From Nemophila menziesii (lineage: Eukaryota > Streptophyta > Magnoliopsida > Boraginales > Hydrophyllaceae), in NCBI GenBank assembly GCA_029959085.1, contig JARWIR010000008.1, positions 9,936,001 to 10,000,000 of the forward strand: DNA of 64,000 nt. Direction: 5' to 3'. A model generated the notes under the pieces. The model made no database searches and was not told where the DNA came from. It saw only the letters and a program-made list of their open reading frames with translations. A program made the position numbers and the translations under genes. Positions 46,965 through 57,439 of this stretch are shown piece after piece; within the stretch, counting starts at the first letter, position 1, and each line of letters begins with the position of its first letter.

Positions 46965-48690
46965 ATATAATGGAGGGAGTGGGGCTTTTCCAAGATGTCA
47001 AAGGGATTAGGTCGGGGGACCCCATATCCCCAAACCTATTTGTTATTTCTATTGAAGTGTTATCTCAAATATTATCTCTAAATTGATGATTAAAAAACCA
47101 CATGTGGAATCTAAAATGTATAAGAATAAAGCTCAACCAATTTTTGCTTGCAGATGACTTGTTGGTATTATACAAACTATCAAGTCAATCTTTTAAACAT
47201 TTAAAGGAGGCTTAAATTATTCTACACGTTGATTGGTTTACTAATAACTGACTCAAAAAGTAACCTTTTATACGGTGGATGCAATCAAGAAACTAAAGAA
47301 AGGATTTTCAATGTGCTTAATATTTCAGAAGGTAAATTACCCATTAGATAATTTGGAATTCCATTAATACATTTCGATTTAACTTCAAAGCAAGCAAAGT
47401 GTTGGTTGATAAGTTGGTGAAAAGAATTGATCATTGGAGCATTAAACTCCCCTTATTTGGGGGGTAAAATGTATCTTATAAAATTTGTTCTAAATAGACT
47501 ATTAGTGTATTTGTGCAGTGTTTATGCTCTTCCAAATAAATTCATTTTATTACTTAATAATAAGATGGAAACTTTCCATTGGAAGGGCTCAATAAATTAC
47601 ATAGGTTGGGTAAAAGTAGCATGGGACAAAGTTTGTGTTTCAAAACATGAAGGTAATAAGGGGTCAAAAACCTTGAATTTCATGATAAATCCGCCCACTA
47701 AAGCTTCTATGATCTTGTTGAGACTTGTCAAAGTATTTCATCAGATATCAAGTTAACAATGGGAACAACACATATTCTATGATAGGACAAGTGGCTACCA
47801 GACCAAAAACGTTTAGTAGACGTCAAAATAAAGCATACAATGTTCCAGACAATTATAGAGCAATCAATATGATCATTTCATTCAAGCTGCGCAATGTAAA
47901 TGGCCATCTAATCTTAAATAGAGCAAATAGACTCAAATGCCCAAGATAAGGTTTTAAGTGATGGCATTAAAAGGGGGGCATTCATCACCTCAGAAATATA
48001 GAATATTATCAAGCCAAAAACAACAAAAAATGATTGGAATAAGATTATTTGGGACAACGAAATCAGGCCAAGACACAAATTCATACTTTGGCTAGCACAA
48101 TTGAAAATATTAGCAACTATGAAGCGACGAGTTTCATGTTACCAAAACACAATACAGAATATAGCTTTTGTAACTTGGAAGACGAAGATAGTGAACATAT
48201 TTATTGGGATTGTACTATCATGAAGGAATTATGGCTTAAAAGTATGATATTACATGAATGTTCTCTTGTTTATTACATTACAGAAAACTATACAAGCTTG
48301 TAGTTTCAACACCATCGGACAACACAGATTCGTGACCAGCACTATTATATTACATCTGGACAGTGGTGGTTTAGATCATTTGGTGGGACATGAATAGATG
48401 GGTTCATAATAAATCATATAAATCTATGGAGGTTTTACTAATGTAGATAAAGCAAGTCATGTATGAATGGTCGGTGACATCTAAGGTTTTCACGCAAACT
48501 GATAAAGAAGATAGTGAAGAGGTCATCCGTTGAGACTTGTGAATGAAGGGATCATATGGAGAGTGTGGTTACGAAAGTGGATTGGTGGGAGATAGTGGAA
48601 TATCTTCTTGGCACCAAAGTACAAAAAAGAAACCTAAGCCATAAAATTGAAGGTGTACTTCAAATGTATCTTCTTTTTTTGGTTCAATTA
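46965..48690 (+). pseudogene. LINE ORF2 relic, copy 3
   Basis: Best preserved of the four. Motif B is KGIRSGDPISPNLFVISIEV and motif C is LLADDLLVLY. The C-terminal part is open at 48049-48303, with NLEDEDSEHIYWDCTIMKEL, the zf-RVT core (E-HI-W-C...LW). Stops and frameshifts elsewhere make it inactive. The endonuclease and the RT N-terminus are absent. The spacer 48691-49244 holds no other feature. Confidence 0.72.
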
Positions 48691-49244
48691 TTTTCTTTTG
48701 ATTTTGGTTTATTGTTTTTAAATATATGTTAGGAATTAATTTTTACGCAATAGCATATTTTTGTAAAGTACTAGTTAGTCAATAATTTATTATTGCCATG
48801 GAGAAAATATTTGTGTGGGTATTTGTGTCATTTGGTCTATATATTAACTAATTAGACTATTATAAGATGAACGACCTTAAGTTGGAAATTAGATCAATTG
48901 TATCGCACTAATGAGAATCGGCCATTATTCCTGAATCATAAAGAAATTGACCATATGTCTACAAAAGATAAACCTAACATGACGAGAATTGCCACAATCA
49001 ATCTAATATTTTTATTTATTTCGTTAGCACAATACTTACATAATATATTGATTCTTTTGTTATTGTAATTTGTCAAAATCAGATTATTCAACAAAAACTC
49101 ATTAAAATTGTATCAAATATACTACATATTCTTCATTGATTAACTTTAGTTTCATTTTATACGAACAAATATATGTAACCCATAAATTGACATATAATCA
49201 AAAGGACATACAATATAATGAAGTAGTGCTTGTAACATTGAGCC

Positions 49245-50075
49245 TTATATACTTGTACTTAGATTGTACAAGCTTCTAATTCCGTTTATATCATCAATAT
49301 TTAAGCCTTTGAAAACACCTGATGGAGTCCTTGGATACATGGCTGCCTGGGGGATTTTGCTATGATCAAGTCCAAGTACATGCCCGAGTTCATGCAAAGC
49401 CACCGACTCTATGTTAAATTGACCTGGTTTAACATCTGGTGACCACTTCTCATCAACATCAAAGTTAACAATTCCACGAGTTGGGCGAAATGATTGGGCT
49501 AAAACGTTGTATGGACCATCGATATATTGGAAATTAAATTTGATATCAGCTTTGTTAAAATCTTGTATATATGTAAATTTAAATTCTCCGACAAAGGCCC
49601 ATTCATATAATGCTTGTCTAATAGGGCCTAAGGCATCTTGTCGCGTACCTGGTGCAAATGAATATGTCAAATTTTTTCTTGGCCATGTTGGTTTCCCTGG
49701 AAAATATGCATAATAAGAAGGAAAACCAAATTTTTCATTATGTTGATGCAAATCTGGCATTCCGCAACGAGGTTGGCTCATCATTTCAATCGTACTAGCT
49801 TCCAAAACCCCAGTTACATTAAGGTTGTGGAAACGTTGGTATCGTTCTATAGCTAGTTTTAAAGGATTATCAAAAACATCATTAGTAAATAGACTGTGCT
49901 GGCCCATATACCCAAAATTTGTAAGATATGTCTTAATCTTATACAATCCAGATACCACATCCCCTTCTCTGGTACCAATAAATTTACTAGGATCAACATC
50001 AAATGATGACAAGCCAGAAAATAATAAAGAGAAATAGAATAAAATGTTGAAGAACAAGAAGTTTTTGGATGTCAT
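49245..50075 (-). CDS. Matrix metalloproteinase (matrixin), intact, single exon, atypically short
   Basis: 276-aa zinc metalloendopeptidase of the plant extracellular matrix type. Hydrophobic signal peptide (~5-24, NFLFFNILFYFSLLFSGLSS). The peptidoglycan-binding-like prodomain (~30-100) contains a helix PLKLAIERYQRFHNL. The cysteine switch PRCGMPD (102-108) would keep the zymogen latent. The catalytic domain (~132-270) has the zinc motif HELGHVLGLDH (His228, Glu229, His232, His238) and the Met-turn AAMYP (Met246). The protein stops soon after INGIRSLY, without the GPI-anchor tail of many plant MMPs, so it is probably secreted. The usual HGDG...LAHAF segment is shortened to IDGPYNVLAQSF and FHFD is VNFD, so the structural zinc/calcium site appears lost. 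Plant MMPs are intronless, as here. It is the only intact one of three copies; a Helitron sits ~100 bp upstream. Confidence 0.93.
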   Translation of the reverse strand: MTSKNFLFFNILFYFSLLFSGLSSFDVDPSKFIGTREGDVVSGLYKIKTYLTNFGYMGQHSLFTNDVFDNPLKLAIERYQRFHNLNVTGVLEASTIEMMSQPRCGMPDLHQHNEKFGFPSYYAYFPGKPTWPRKNLTYSFAPGTRQDALGPIRQALYEWAFVGEFKFTYIQDFNKADIKFNFQYIDGPYNVLAQSFRPTRGIVNFDVDEKWSPDVKPGQFNIESVALHELGHVLGLDHSKIPQAAMYPRTPSGVFKGLNIDDINGIRSLYNLSTSI

Positions 50076-50106
50076 GATAATATTTGATTGACAAAAATAA
50101 TTTTAC

Positions 50107-50108
<2 letters not shown>

Positions 50109-50177
<69 letters not shown>
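50109..50177. repeat. (TA)n microsatellite, left half
   Basis: About 34 TA units just upstream of the MMP start. The right half is at 51972-52048. The homologous place above pseudogene 1 (26388-26420) is a short TA/TG run, so the tract pre-existed and was split by the Helitron. Confidence 0.9.
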
Positions 50178-50180
<3 letters not shown>

Positions 50181-51970
50181 ATATTATATTACAAGGTTTT
50201 TTATATGTGGTGGCCAGGATTGATTCTGGCCAAACATAAGTGGTGGCCATGATCGTTTCTGGCCCCACCTATCATTAATACCATTAATTAGTTCTTAATT
50301 ACTTCATAAAAAAATAAAACAAAAAACCTTAAATCACTCTTTACATTTAATTTATAATATTTATATAATAAAGCAGAATGTACATAACTTCTCATATTAC
50401 TACTCAAAAATCTCTAATTTCTCTCATAATTCTTTTATTCTTCTCATAAATATCTTAATTTTTTTTCTCAATTATTATATTTATATAAAAACCACATTGA
50501 TCTTTTAAAAGAAAAAATTTCAAATTGAAAATATGGGAGCAATGTATTAACCTACACGATTTTTCGAAAAGCCAGTGAAAGAAAATAATATTGAAATATA
50601 TGGTGGAGTTAAAAATAACAATAATGATAATAATAATATCTTTAAACACTTAAGAACAATTGGACAAATCCGATTTGGACTTTTATAATACCAGTAATTA
50701 ATTCTTATTTACTTAATAAAAAAAATTAAAAGAAAATCTTAGATCACTCTTTACATTTAATATAAATTTATAATATTTATATAATAAATCAGAATGTACC
50801 TAACTTCTCATATTACTACTCAAAAATCTCTAATTTCTCTCATATCCATAACCTTAGACCCTTAACTATCAACCTTAACCTTAACCTTAACCTTAACCTT
50901 AACCTTAACCTTACCTTACTTTAACCTTAACATTAACCTTAACCTTAAACCTTGACCTTGAACCTTAAATCTTAAAGCCTTATCATCATCTTCACTTAAC
51001 CTTAACTTTATCCATAACTCTTAACCCTTAAACCCTTAACCGAAACCCTTAAATCTCAAGCCTTAACCTTTACTTTCACCTTCATATTAACTTTAATCTA
51101 AACCTTAACCATAATCTTAACCTTGAGTTAAAACTTAACCTTAACCTTGAACCTTGAACCTTAAACCTTAAACTTTGAACCTTAAACTTTATACCTTAAC
51201 CTTAACTTTAATTCTAACCCTAACCTTAACATTTATCCTTTAAATTTACCTTAACCTTTAAACCTTCAACCTTAAACCTTAATCTTAACTTTCATCTTAA
51301 CTGTAACCTTAACCTTAACCTTAAACAGATGAAGAATCATCGCGCTAATATTCAACCTTAACCCTAGAATTTTGTTAAACCTTAAATGTTTAATCTTAAA
51401 CCTTAACTCTAACTTAACCTTAATCTTAAAATTAAATTTAACCTTAACCTTGACTTAAACTTTTACCTTAACCTTTAACTTTAACCTTAACTTTAACCTT
51501 AAAATTAACCATATCCTTAACGTTGACCTAAACCTTAACCCTAACCTTAACCTTAACATTAACCTTAACTATAACCTAACCTTCTTCTTGATGAGCAAAA
51601 AAAGAACAACCTTAACCCTAACTTTAACCTTGACCTTCACCCTTAGAACCCGTATTTACTTAGTTCCAATTAATATATAGTTCCAATTTCGATCAGTAAA
51701 CTTCAGAAAAATTGGAATTTCAGAACATTAACATCTTTTCTGAAATTAAAATTTTTGGACTAAAAAAATCAATAATCGAAAGCATAAATACATATATAAG
51801 ATGGTGATTATATGTATTAATATATTTAATCATTTTTAAGCTAATTTTTACAAGTAATAAAATTATTTGCTAAATCTTTTATATATAATTTAATTATGAA
51901 TTTTGCACAATCCATTATAATTTTTTAAATTCATTTTAGCCCAAGTACCTTCAGGTACGGGGCATTTCTA

Positions 51971-51971
<1 letters not shown>
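50178..51971 (+). mobile_element. Non-autonomous Helitron (1794 bp)
   Basis: The 5' end TCTATATTATATTACAAGG fits the Helitron TC start, close to the Arabidopsis-type consensus TCTMTAYTA. The 3' end has a hairpin GTACC-TTCA-GGTAC (51945-51958), nine bases, then CTAG (51968-51971). It is inserted between A (50177) and T (51972) with no target duplication, inside a TA microsatellite. A ~155-bp segment is repeated internally (50275-50440 and 50690-50845, TTCTCATATTACTACTCAAA). No Rep/helicase is encoded, so it depends on another element. Confidence 0.87.
50850..51645 (+). repeat. Degenerate (CCTTAA)n minisatellite inside the Helitron
   Basis: About 0.8 kb of CCTTAA hexamers, regular at 50870-50925 and degenerate later (variants ACCTTGA, CCTTAAA, and a few CCCTAAC). 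It resembles a telomere repeat but is a hexamer, not the usual plant CCCTAAA, and is bounded by Helitron sequence on both sides. Confidence 0.85.

Positions 51972-52048
<77 letters not shown>
51972..52048. repeat. (TA)n microsatellite, right half
   Basis: About 38 TA units continuing from the Helitron insertion point. After it, ATATCAATACACACAACACC matches the sequence above MMP pseudogene 1 (26420-26440). A short (TTA)n run lies near 52192-52216. Confidence 0.9.
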
Positions 52049-52050
<2 letters not shown>

Positions 52051-52369
52051 ATACACACAACACCTAGATAAATCATTTTTTATATCAATGTGTATTTAGA
52101 TAAATAAAGTTATTTTTGGATGATATCCAGCATTACTCTATTAAATTATAACTCTTTTGGTAAACAAATTAAAAGAAAAACTTTTGGTAGATTATTATTA
52201 TTATTATTATTATTATTTTGACAAAAAAGATTACAGTTAAAGTTCGTTGACTTTTTTCGAATTAATAAATTTTACAAGTAAAGAGAAAAATTAAAAAATA
52301 ACGTCGTAATATTCTCATAAGTAGATGGATAAGTATCATTTTTTTTGGACAAAGGGATAAGGATCATTT

Positions 52370-52930
52370 ACAACCCTATAATTTATTATTTTGCATTAAT
52401 AAAATTAATTGTTACTACTAAATTTAAAAAAAATATATTATAAAATACTATTCGACGGCCCAGATCCTCTACATAAAGAGCGGCCAAGATCATCTAAAAC
52501 TTCATAATTTACTACTTTCTATTAATGACATTAGGCGGCCAATAACATTAATTGCTTCTACTAATTAAAAACAATCAATGTATAAAGCATATTACTCGAC
52601 GTCCCAGATCATCTACATAAAGAACGGCCAAGATCGTCTGAACCCCTATAATTTTATTCTTTGCATTATTGACATTAATTGATTCTACTAATTAAAAAAA
52701 ATCTATATCTTAAAGTCTTCTACTCGACGACCCATACCCTTTACATAAAGAGCGGCCTAGATTGTCTGAAACACCATAATTACTCATGTGAATTAATAAC
52801 ATTAGTTGCTTCTACTAATTAATAAATTATATAATATAACAGTTTTTTTAAATGGCCTACATCCTCTGCATAAAAGACGGCCAGAATCGTCTGTGACCTC
52901 TTAATTTATTTATTCGTATTAAATTAATTA
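52370..52930. repeat. Tail tandem repeat of unit 3
   Basis: Third array of the ~100-150-bp repeat (TCGACGGCCCAGATCC, CTACATAAAGAGCGGCC), about five imperfect copies. Confidence 0.6.
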
Positions 52931-53056
52931 ATTAATTTTGACTAATAAAATTAGCTTAATATTCTATTATCCCAATTCGTTAGACATCTGAAGGTTGCAT
53001 GTTTGATCCACGCTAACCGCAATCTTTCGAATTTGTTTTGTCCCAACGGTTTAGAC

Positions 53057-53990
53057 TAGGGGTGGAAATCGGAAGGAACAGATCGGAAAAAGGGTCTTTC
53101 GAAAAAATTCCTATTTTTTGGAATAGATTTTTTCTGTTCCAATTCCTATCCAATTTTTCGGAACTGGGAAAAATTATTCCGAATTCGGAATTTCGGAATT
53201 TGCCGGAAATTCGGAAATTTCGGCACGGAATTTTCGGAACTTTTCGTTCGGAAATTTCGGAGTTCTGGGTTCGGAAGTTCGGAATTTTTGTTTCGGAAAT
53301 CGCGGGACTAAGGGTTGAAAATTGGAGCAATCGTTTATCACTTACACGAAGATAGTTTAAAAAAAATTATAAAACTTTTCATGTTACAGTAGTTAAAAAA
53401 CTTAACTTATAAACTTCATGAATAGTAATAGAAATAACATAAGTAACAAAAAGTAAAAAAACAGTAACATAAGTAACAGAAGGTAAAAAAAACTATGACT
53501 GTAAATTACTTTCCAAATTACATAAAAAAAACAGATATTGAGCTTCGTGGGAAGGTAATGTGAAATGTGAAGAAATAGGTTAACCTTAGCCCTTAGGTTT
53601 TATCAGGTTTGTTGTTTTTCATTATTTTCCTAACATAAAAAAAATGTATCATTGTGTTTTAAGTTTTCAACGTTATCATTTTCTTTTCTTCCTTTGTTAT
53701 GAAAATTTTCAACATTTTTGATTGTATACTTTTTTTATATTAATATATATTATTTATTTAATATAGAAAATATAAAATCAGAAATACAATTCGGAAATAA
53801 AAAGCGGAAATAAAATCGTATCGGAAAATCAGGAAATTTCGGAAATTTATATGTAGTTCCAATTCCGATCCAATTTTTTCAGAAAAATCGGAAATCGGAA
53901 TTTCGGAACGGTAAAAAGTTGTTCCGAAATCGGAATTTTCGGATCCTAAAAGTCGGAAATCGGAATTTTCGGATCCGATTTCCACCCCTA
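53057..53990. mobile_element. hAT-like MITE (934 bp) with 8-bp target duplication
   Basis: Terminal inverted repeats TAGGGGTGGAAATCGG and CCGATTTCCACCCCTA are perfect over 16 bp. Flanks GTTTAGAC (53049-53056) and GTTTAGAT (53991-53998) match 7 of 8. The homologous sequences at ~41848 and ~43124 (AACGGTTTAGATATCTGTC) show the uninterrupted site. Dense TTCGGAATT/AATTCGG motifs fill both ends; the ORFs seen there on both strands (53013-53355, 53758-54207) are by-products of this repetition. Confidence 0.92.
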
Positions 53991-54139
53991 GTTTAGATAT
54001 TTGTCTTTTACCTAAGAGACTTGGGTTCACTTCTTGTCGATGGAATACAACTTTTTTTAAGTACTCACCCAAGAGACTTGGGTTCGATTCCCATTGATTG
54101 AACAAACTTTTTCTCTTTTCCATAAACCATAAACGATGA

Positions 54140-54624
54140 ACCTTGAACCGGGAGGACTTGCCCATTATGTAGTCAATAGGGTAGGATCTTAATTCATTGA
54201 AAACCATTTCTAGGGTAATTTCAGAGGGGTCTCTAATAGCGTGTAGGTTACCTTTAAGCTACCCTGACGGGAGGTATAGAGACTTTTGAATCCCGACTAT
54301 TGTAAAATTATTCATTCACCCTTATTTTTAGAAAGTTGAATTTAGTAGGATAGGTTTATACTTGCATTTTTATCTTATTGACATAATTTTTTATTTTAAT
54401 TAATTAGAAAACGAAACAATTTGCTTGCTCATATTTTAATCAAAACATTTGAATCCGTTTATTCTAATACTGAACACGAGTTAAAGTAAATACTTAAATC
54501 CCTGAGAACAAATTTGGCTTACTTTTTATTACTTGTAACGACCCGTACACTTGCGAAGAGTTAATCGTGGTTTCTGAGGCGTGTGAGATTTTTACATTAT
54601 TATGTTATCACATACCTAGACCCA
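54140..54624. repeat. Reversed LTR relic, unit 4
   Basis: Sister of 42000-42490 (GACTTGCCCATTATGTAG, CCTGACGGGAGGTA, TGTAACGACCCGTACACTTG). No gene. Confidence 0.5.
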
Positions 54625-54987
54625 CCACATGTTATATCGATGGATTCTACCCAAAAGTAATTTGGAAAATTGTGGCCCTTCAATAAAGTTCTACCCATTT
54701 TTTGGAACGTCCGATTTTTTCTTCCAAGTACCCAATTTTGTTGGGGAGTTTTAGGAGCCGAAATATTATGCTAATATATTCCATGAAAGTATCCATGCCT
54801 TATGGAAAAGTATAGAAAATTCATCAAAGGAAAGGCTTTTAGATGCAAGAAATATTACCCATGTTAAAATAGTGTAATCATCATCAATAATAAACACATA
54901 ATTTGAACCTCCTAAGCTAGTGACATCAACAATGCCAAAAAAACCATGTACAACAGTTGAAGGATAGTTCCCCTCGAGGCGAGATGA
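54625..54987 (-). pseudogene. Copia integrase relic, copy 4
   Basis: Best preserved copy: minus-strand VTSLGGSNYVFIIDDDYTIL then TWVIFLASKSLSFDEF, keeping a DDD at the second catalytic Asp region, followed in another frame by APKTPQQN. It is truncated on its right by the solo LTR insertion. Confidence 0.65.
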
Positions 54988-56519
54988 TGGTGGGACCTGG
55001 GGTGTGATAAAATTAAGCAATAAATAAAACGATCCACAGACCGCAAGTGTACGGGTCGTTCCAAGTAATAGACTAGTAAAATCGGTATTATCGTTATCAT
55101 AGGGATTGCGAGGTAAGATAAATGTGTTTAAATGATAAGCAGAATTAATTGCAAAAAGAATTATATAAAATATTTGTTTTGCTTTTTAATATTAAAGACT
55201 AGACGCAATAAAGTAAGTTAATTAAACTCAGATATGAGAGATATACTCGATCTCGCTAGGGAATCACCTAAATTTACGTAATTAATGCTTTCGTTAAGGG
55301 TAGAACTAGTATTTCTATATTAGTCGGGACTATACTATTCCTAACTCCCGTCAGGGTAGACTTAGGAACTATCCTACAGTATTACGAACCCCGTCAGGGC
55401 GATTATAAGCTACGTTCAGATGGTTAAGAGTTTTACCCAATTGGCTACGCGGTTAGTCAAGCCCGTTAGGATCATTGACGAACATGACATGTTTATTATC
55501 TAGTTCAGTAATTAAACCCCCCGTCAAGATGATCATTGCCACTAGTGAATAGCCTAATTACTATGACCTATCTCCGATTATCTAATTCATTGATAGTGAA
55601 ATTAATAAAAATAACAAGAAATATAAAATACCCAATTCAGAATATATTAGAACTAATCTCAAATTGAAATATACTAATTAAATAAATTAGGGTTCATCCC
55701 ATTATACGATTCTCAAGTAATTGAAGTTTAGCTCATAATTGAAATAAAAATATAAGGAAATTAATAGTATACATGCTTCCTAAAACAGAAATAAAATAAA
55801 GAAGAACCTAATTATAAGAGTGAAAAGAACTATTGTTGGAGGAAGAAAGACTTCTCCAGCTTCTGCTCTTGCCTCTTCCTTTTGACACTCTCTATAGAGA
55901 TGATTTAATTTGAAGAATAAATTAGAGGTGCTGAATATGAGGTCTAAGAGGGCTTATATAGATAGTGAAAACGGATTAGGTTTAATCTTGGGTTCAATTG
56001 AGTAATTAAAACCCCAAGTCCAATTGGTAAATCACGTAACTGTTGTACACATGTTGGTAAAATGGATGTAACGTTTGCGTCTCAACTCCAAATCACCTGA
56101 TTCAAGTCCCAAAATCTTCCTAACTCAAAAACACAACTTCCTTATTTCAGGGCGCCAGGGCTGAATCAGTGGCTAAGTGGCTCGAAATCAACATTTATTA
56201 ACAACTTTCCAGATTTTCATCTCTTTTAGTCAACTCTTCGGGAATACTTTTCTTGCCTTTTACTCCTCCGCTCGATCTAAGACTTTAATTCTAACTACTC
56301 CTCCTTATCTTGGTGCTCCATAACGTCCATGAACCTAATAACTTTATACTAAAAACAAACAAATTAACACACAAAAGCTCTAAAAATGCAAATAACATAA
56401 TTCCAGGGGAGAAAGTGTAATATATCAAAATAAGCATAAAAGTCTATCTAATAAGTCCAATTTCTACCTAAAATGATGTCTCCTAAGGACATATATTTAG
56501 AACAAATAGGGAGACATCA
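54988..56519 (-). mobile_element. Solo LTR (1532 bp) with 5-bp duplication
   Basis: TGGTGGGACCTGGGGTGTG to GGGAGACATCA, flanked by GATGA (54983-54987) and GATTA (56520-56524), 4 of 5 matching. Sister units show the uninterrupted site (AGATGATAAAACCACACTCG). Internally it is quite diverged from the other LTRs, so it is another subfamily. Confidence 0.85.
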
Positions 56520-56636
56520 GATTATAAAACCACACTCGGGGACGGCTCCTCACAACTGAATAAGCAGCCACAAGTAGTAAAAGTAACTTATAACCATTCT
56601 CAACAAGGACTATCAAGTTAATTTTCGTGTTTTAAT

Positions 56637-57432
56637 TTTTTTTGGACGAAAGTTATACATCATCCGATCATTTATTATCCGATTCCCATCCTCTTGAGCA
56701 GATTCGAAATCTACGTGGTATTCTCATCCAAAAGAGTGGCTCCGTGTCTAGCGCTTTTTGCAAGACGGTCTGCACAACTGTTCATCCTTCTAGGTAGGAA
56801 CTGGATGGAAATCTGTCTTGCTTCCTTCGCCCTTTGCCAAATCTGGCGAAGTATTGGCTGAATTGTGCACCTTGCAGTTGACACCTTCCTGATACCTTGT
56901 ATTAAATTAAGGTTATCTGAAAAAACAATCTTCGCGTCCTCCTTATTATCCTTGCACATATTGACAGCCTCCAGTACAGCAAGCGCTTCACCTTCGAGGA
57001 TTGTGTTGCACCTGACTGTCCAAGTCTTGTTAGTGTTGACACCTGTCCTTCGATTGGCGATTGAGAATCCTAATCCCGTTGGTTCTTTTTTTATTGAAAG
57101 ATGCATCACATGTGTAGATAATGTCTTGTGCGGGTAGCTCCGGTATATTGTTTGAATTGATTTGTTGAGGTGGTGAACTCTCTGCCAGATCTTGCCTTGC
57201 CCAGTTGTTACCATGAAGCTCACCCATGAGTTTATTTGTGATCAGAATAATTTGATCAACACGAGTACTCGTATTTTTATGTACCGCATTCATCTTTGCT
57301 TTCCATATATCCCATAATAGAATTAATAGATAATTCGTAACTACCTTCTGGTCCCATCCTCCTTTTTATATGTTTCTATCACCCCCAGAATCCAGTCGCC
57401 AATGCTCTGTATTTCTTCTTGTTGTATACTAA
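56637..57432 (-). pseudogene. 5'-truncated LINE: RNase H-like end of ORF2
   Basis: 170-codon open stretch on the minus strand (57223-56711) with GLGFSIANRRTG, EGEALAVLEAVNMC, IVFSDNLNLIQGIRK and LPRRMNSCADRLAKSARHG: an RNase H-like domain with acidic residues (E of EGEAL, D of SDN, D of CADRLAK). A short T-run at 56637 is the poly(A) end. It interrupts TTAATT-type host sequence seen uninterrupted at ~20400 and ~42955. An in-frame region upstream of 57223 is out of phase, so it is not a complete gene. Confidence 0.75.
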
Positions 57433-57439
57433 TCTGTAG

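Noticed and set aside
50850..51645. True telomere or interstitial telomere from chromosome fusion
   Set aside because: The unit is CCTTAA, not the common plant CCCTAAA, it is degenerate, and it lies entirely within Helitron boundaries.
26388..52048. Regular repeats as a CRISPR array or replication origin iterons
   Set aside because: They are AT microsatellites, plant minisatellites and MITE subterminal repeats. Nothing prokaryotic is present.
53013..54207. ORFs of 105-149 aa on both strands around the MITE
   Set aside because: Phe/Arg/Glu-rich translations of the TTCGGAATT repeats inside a MITE, with mirror ORFs on the opposite strand.
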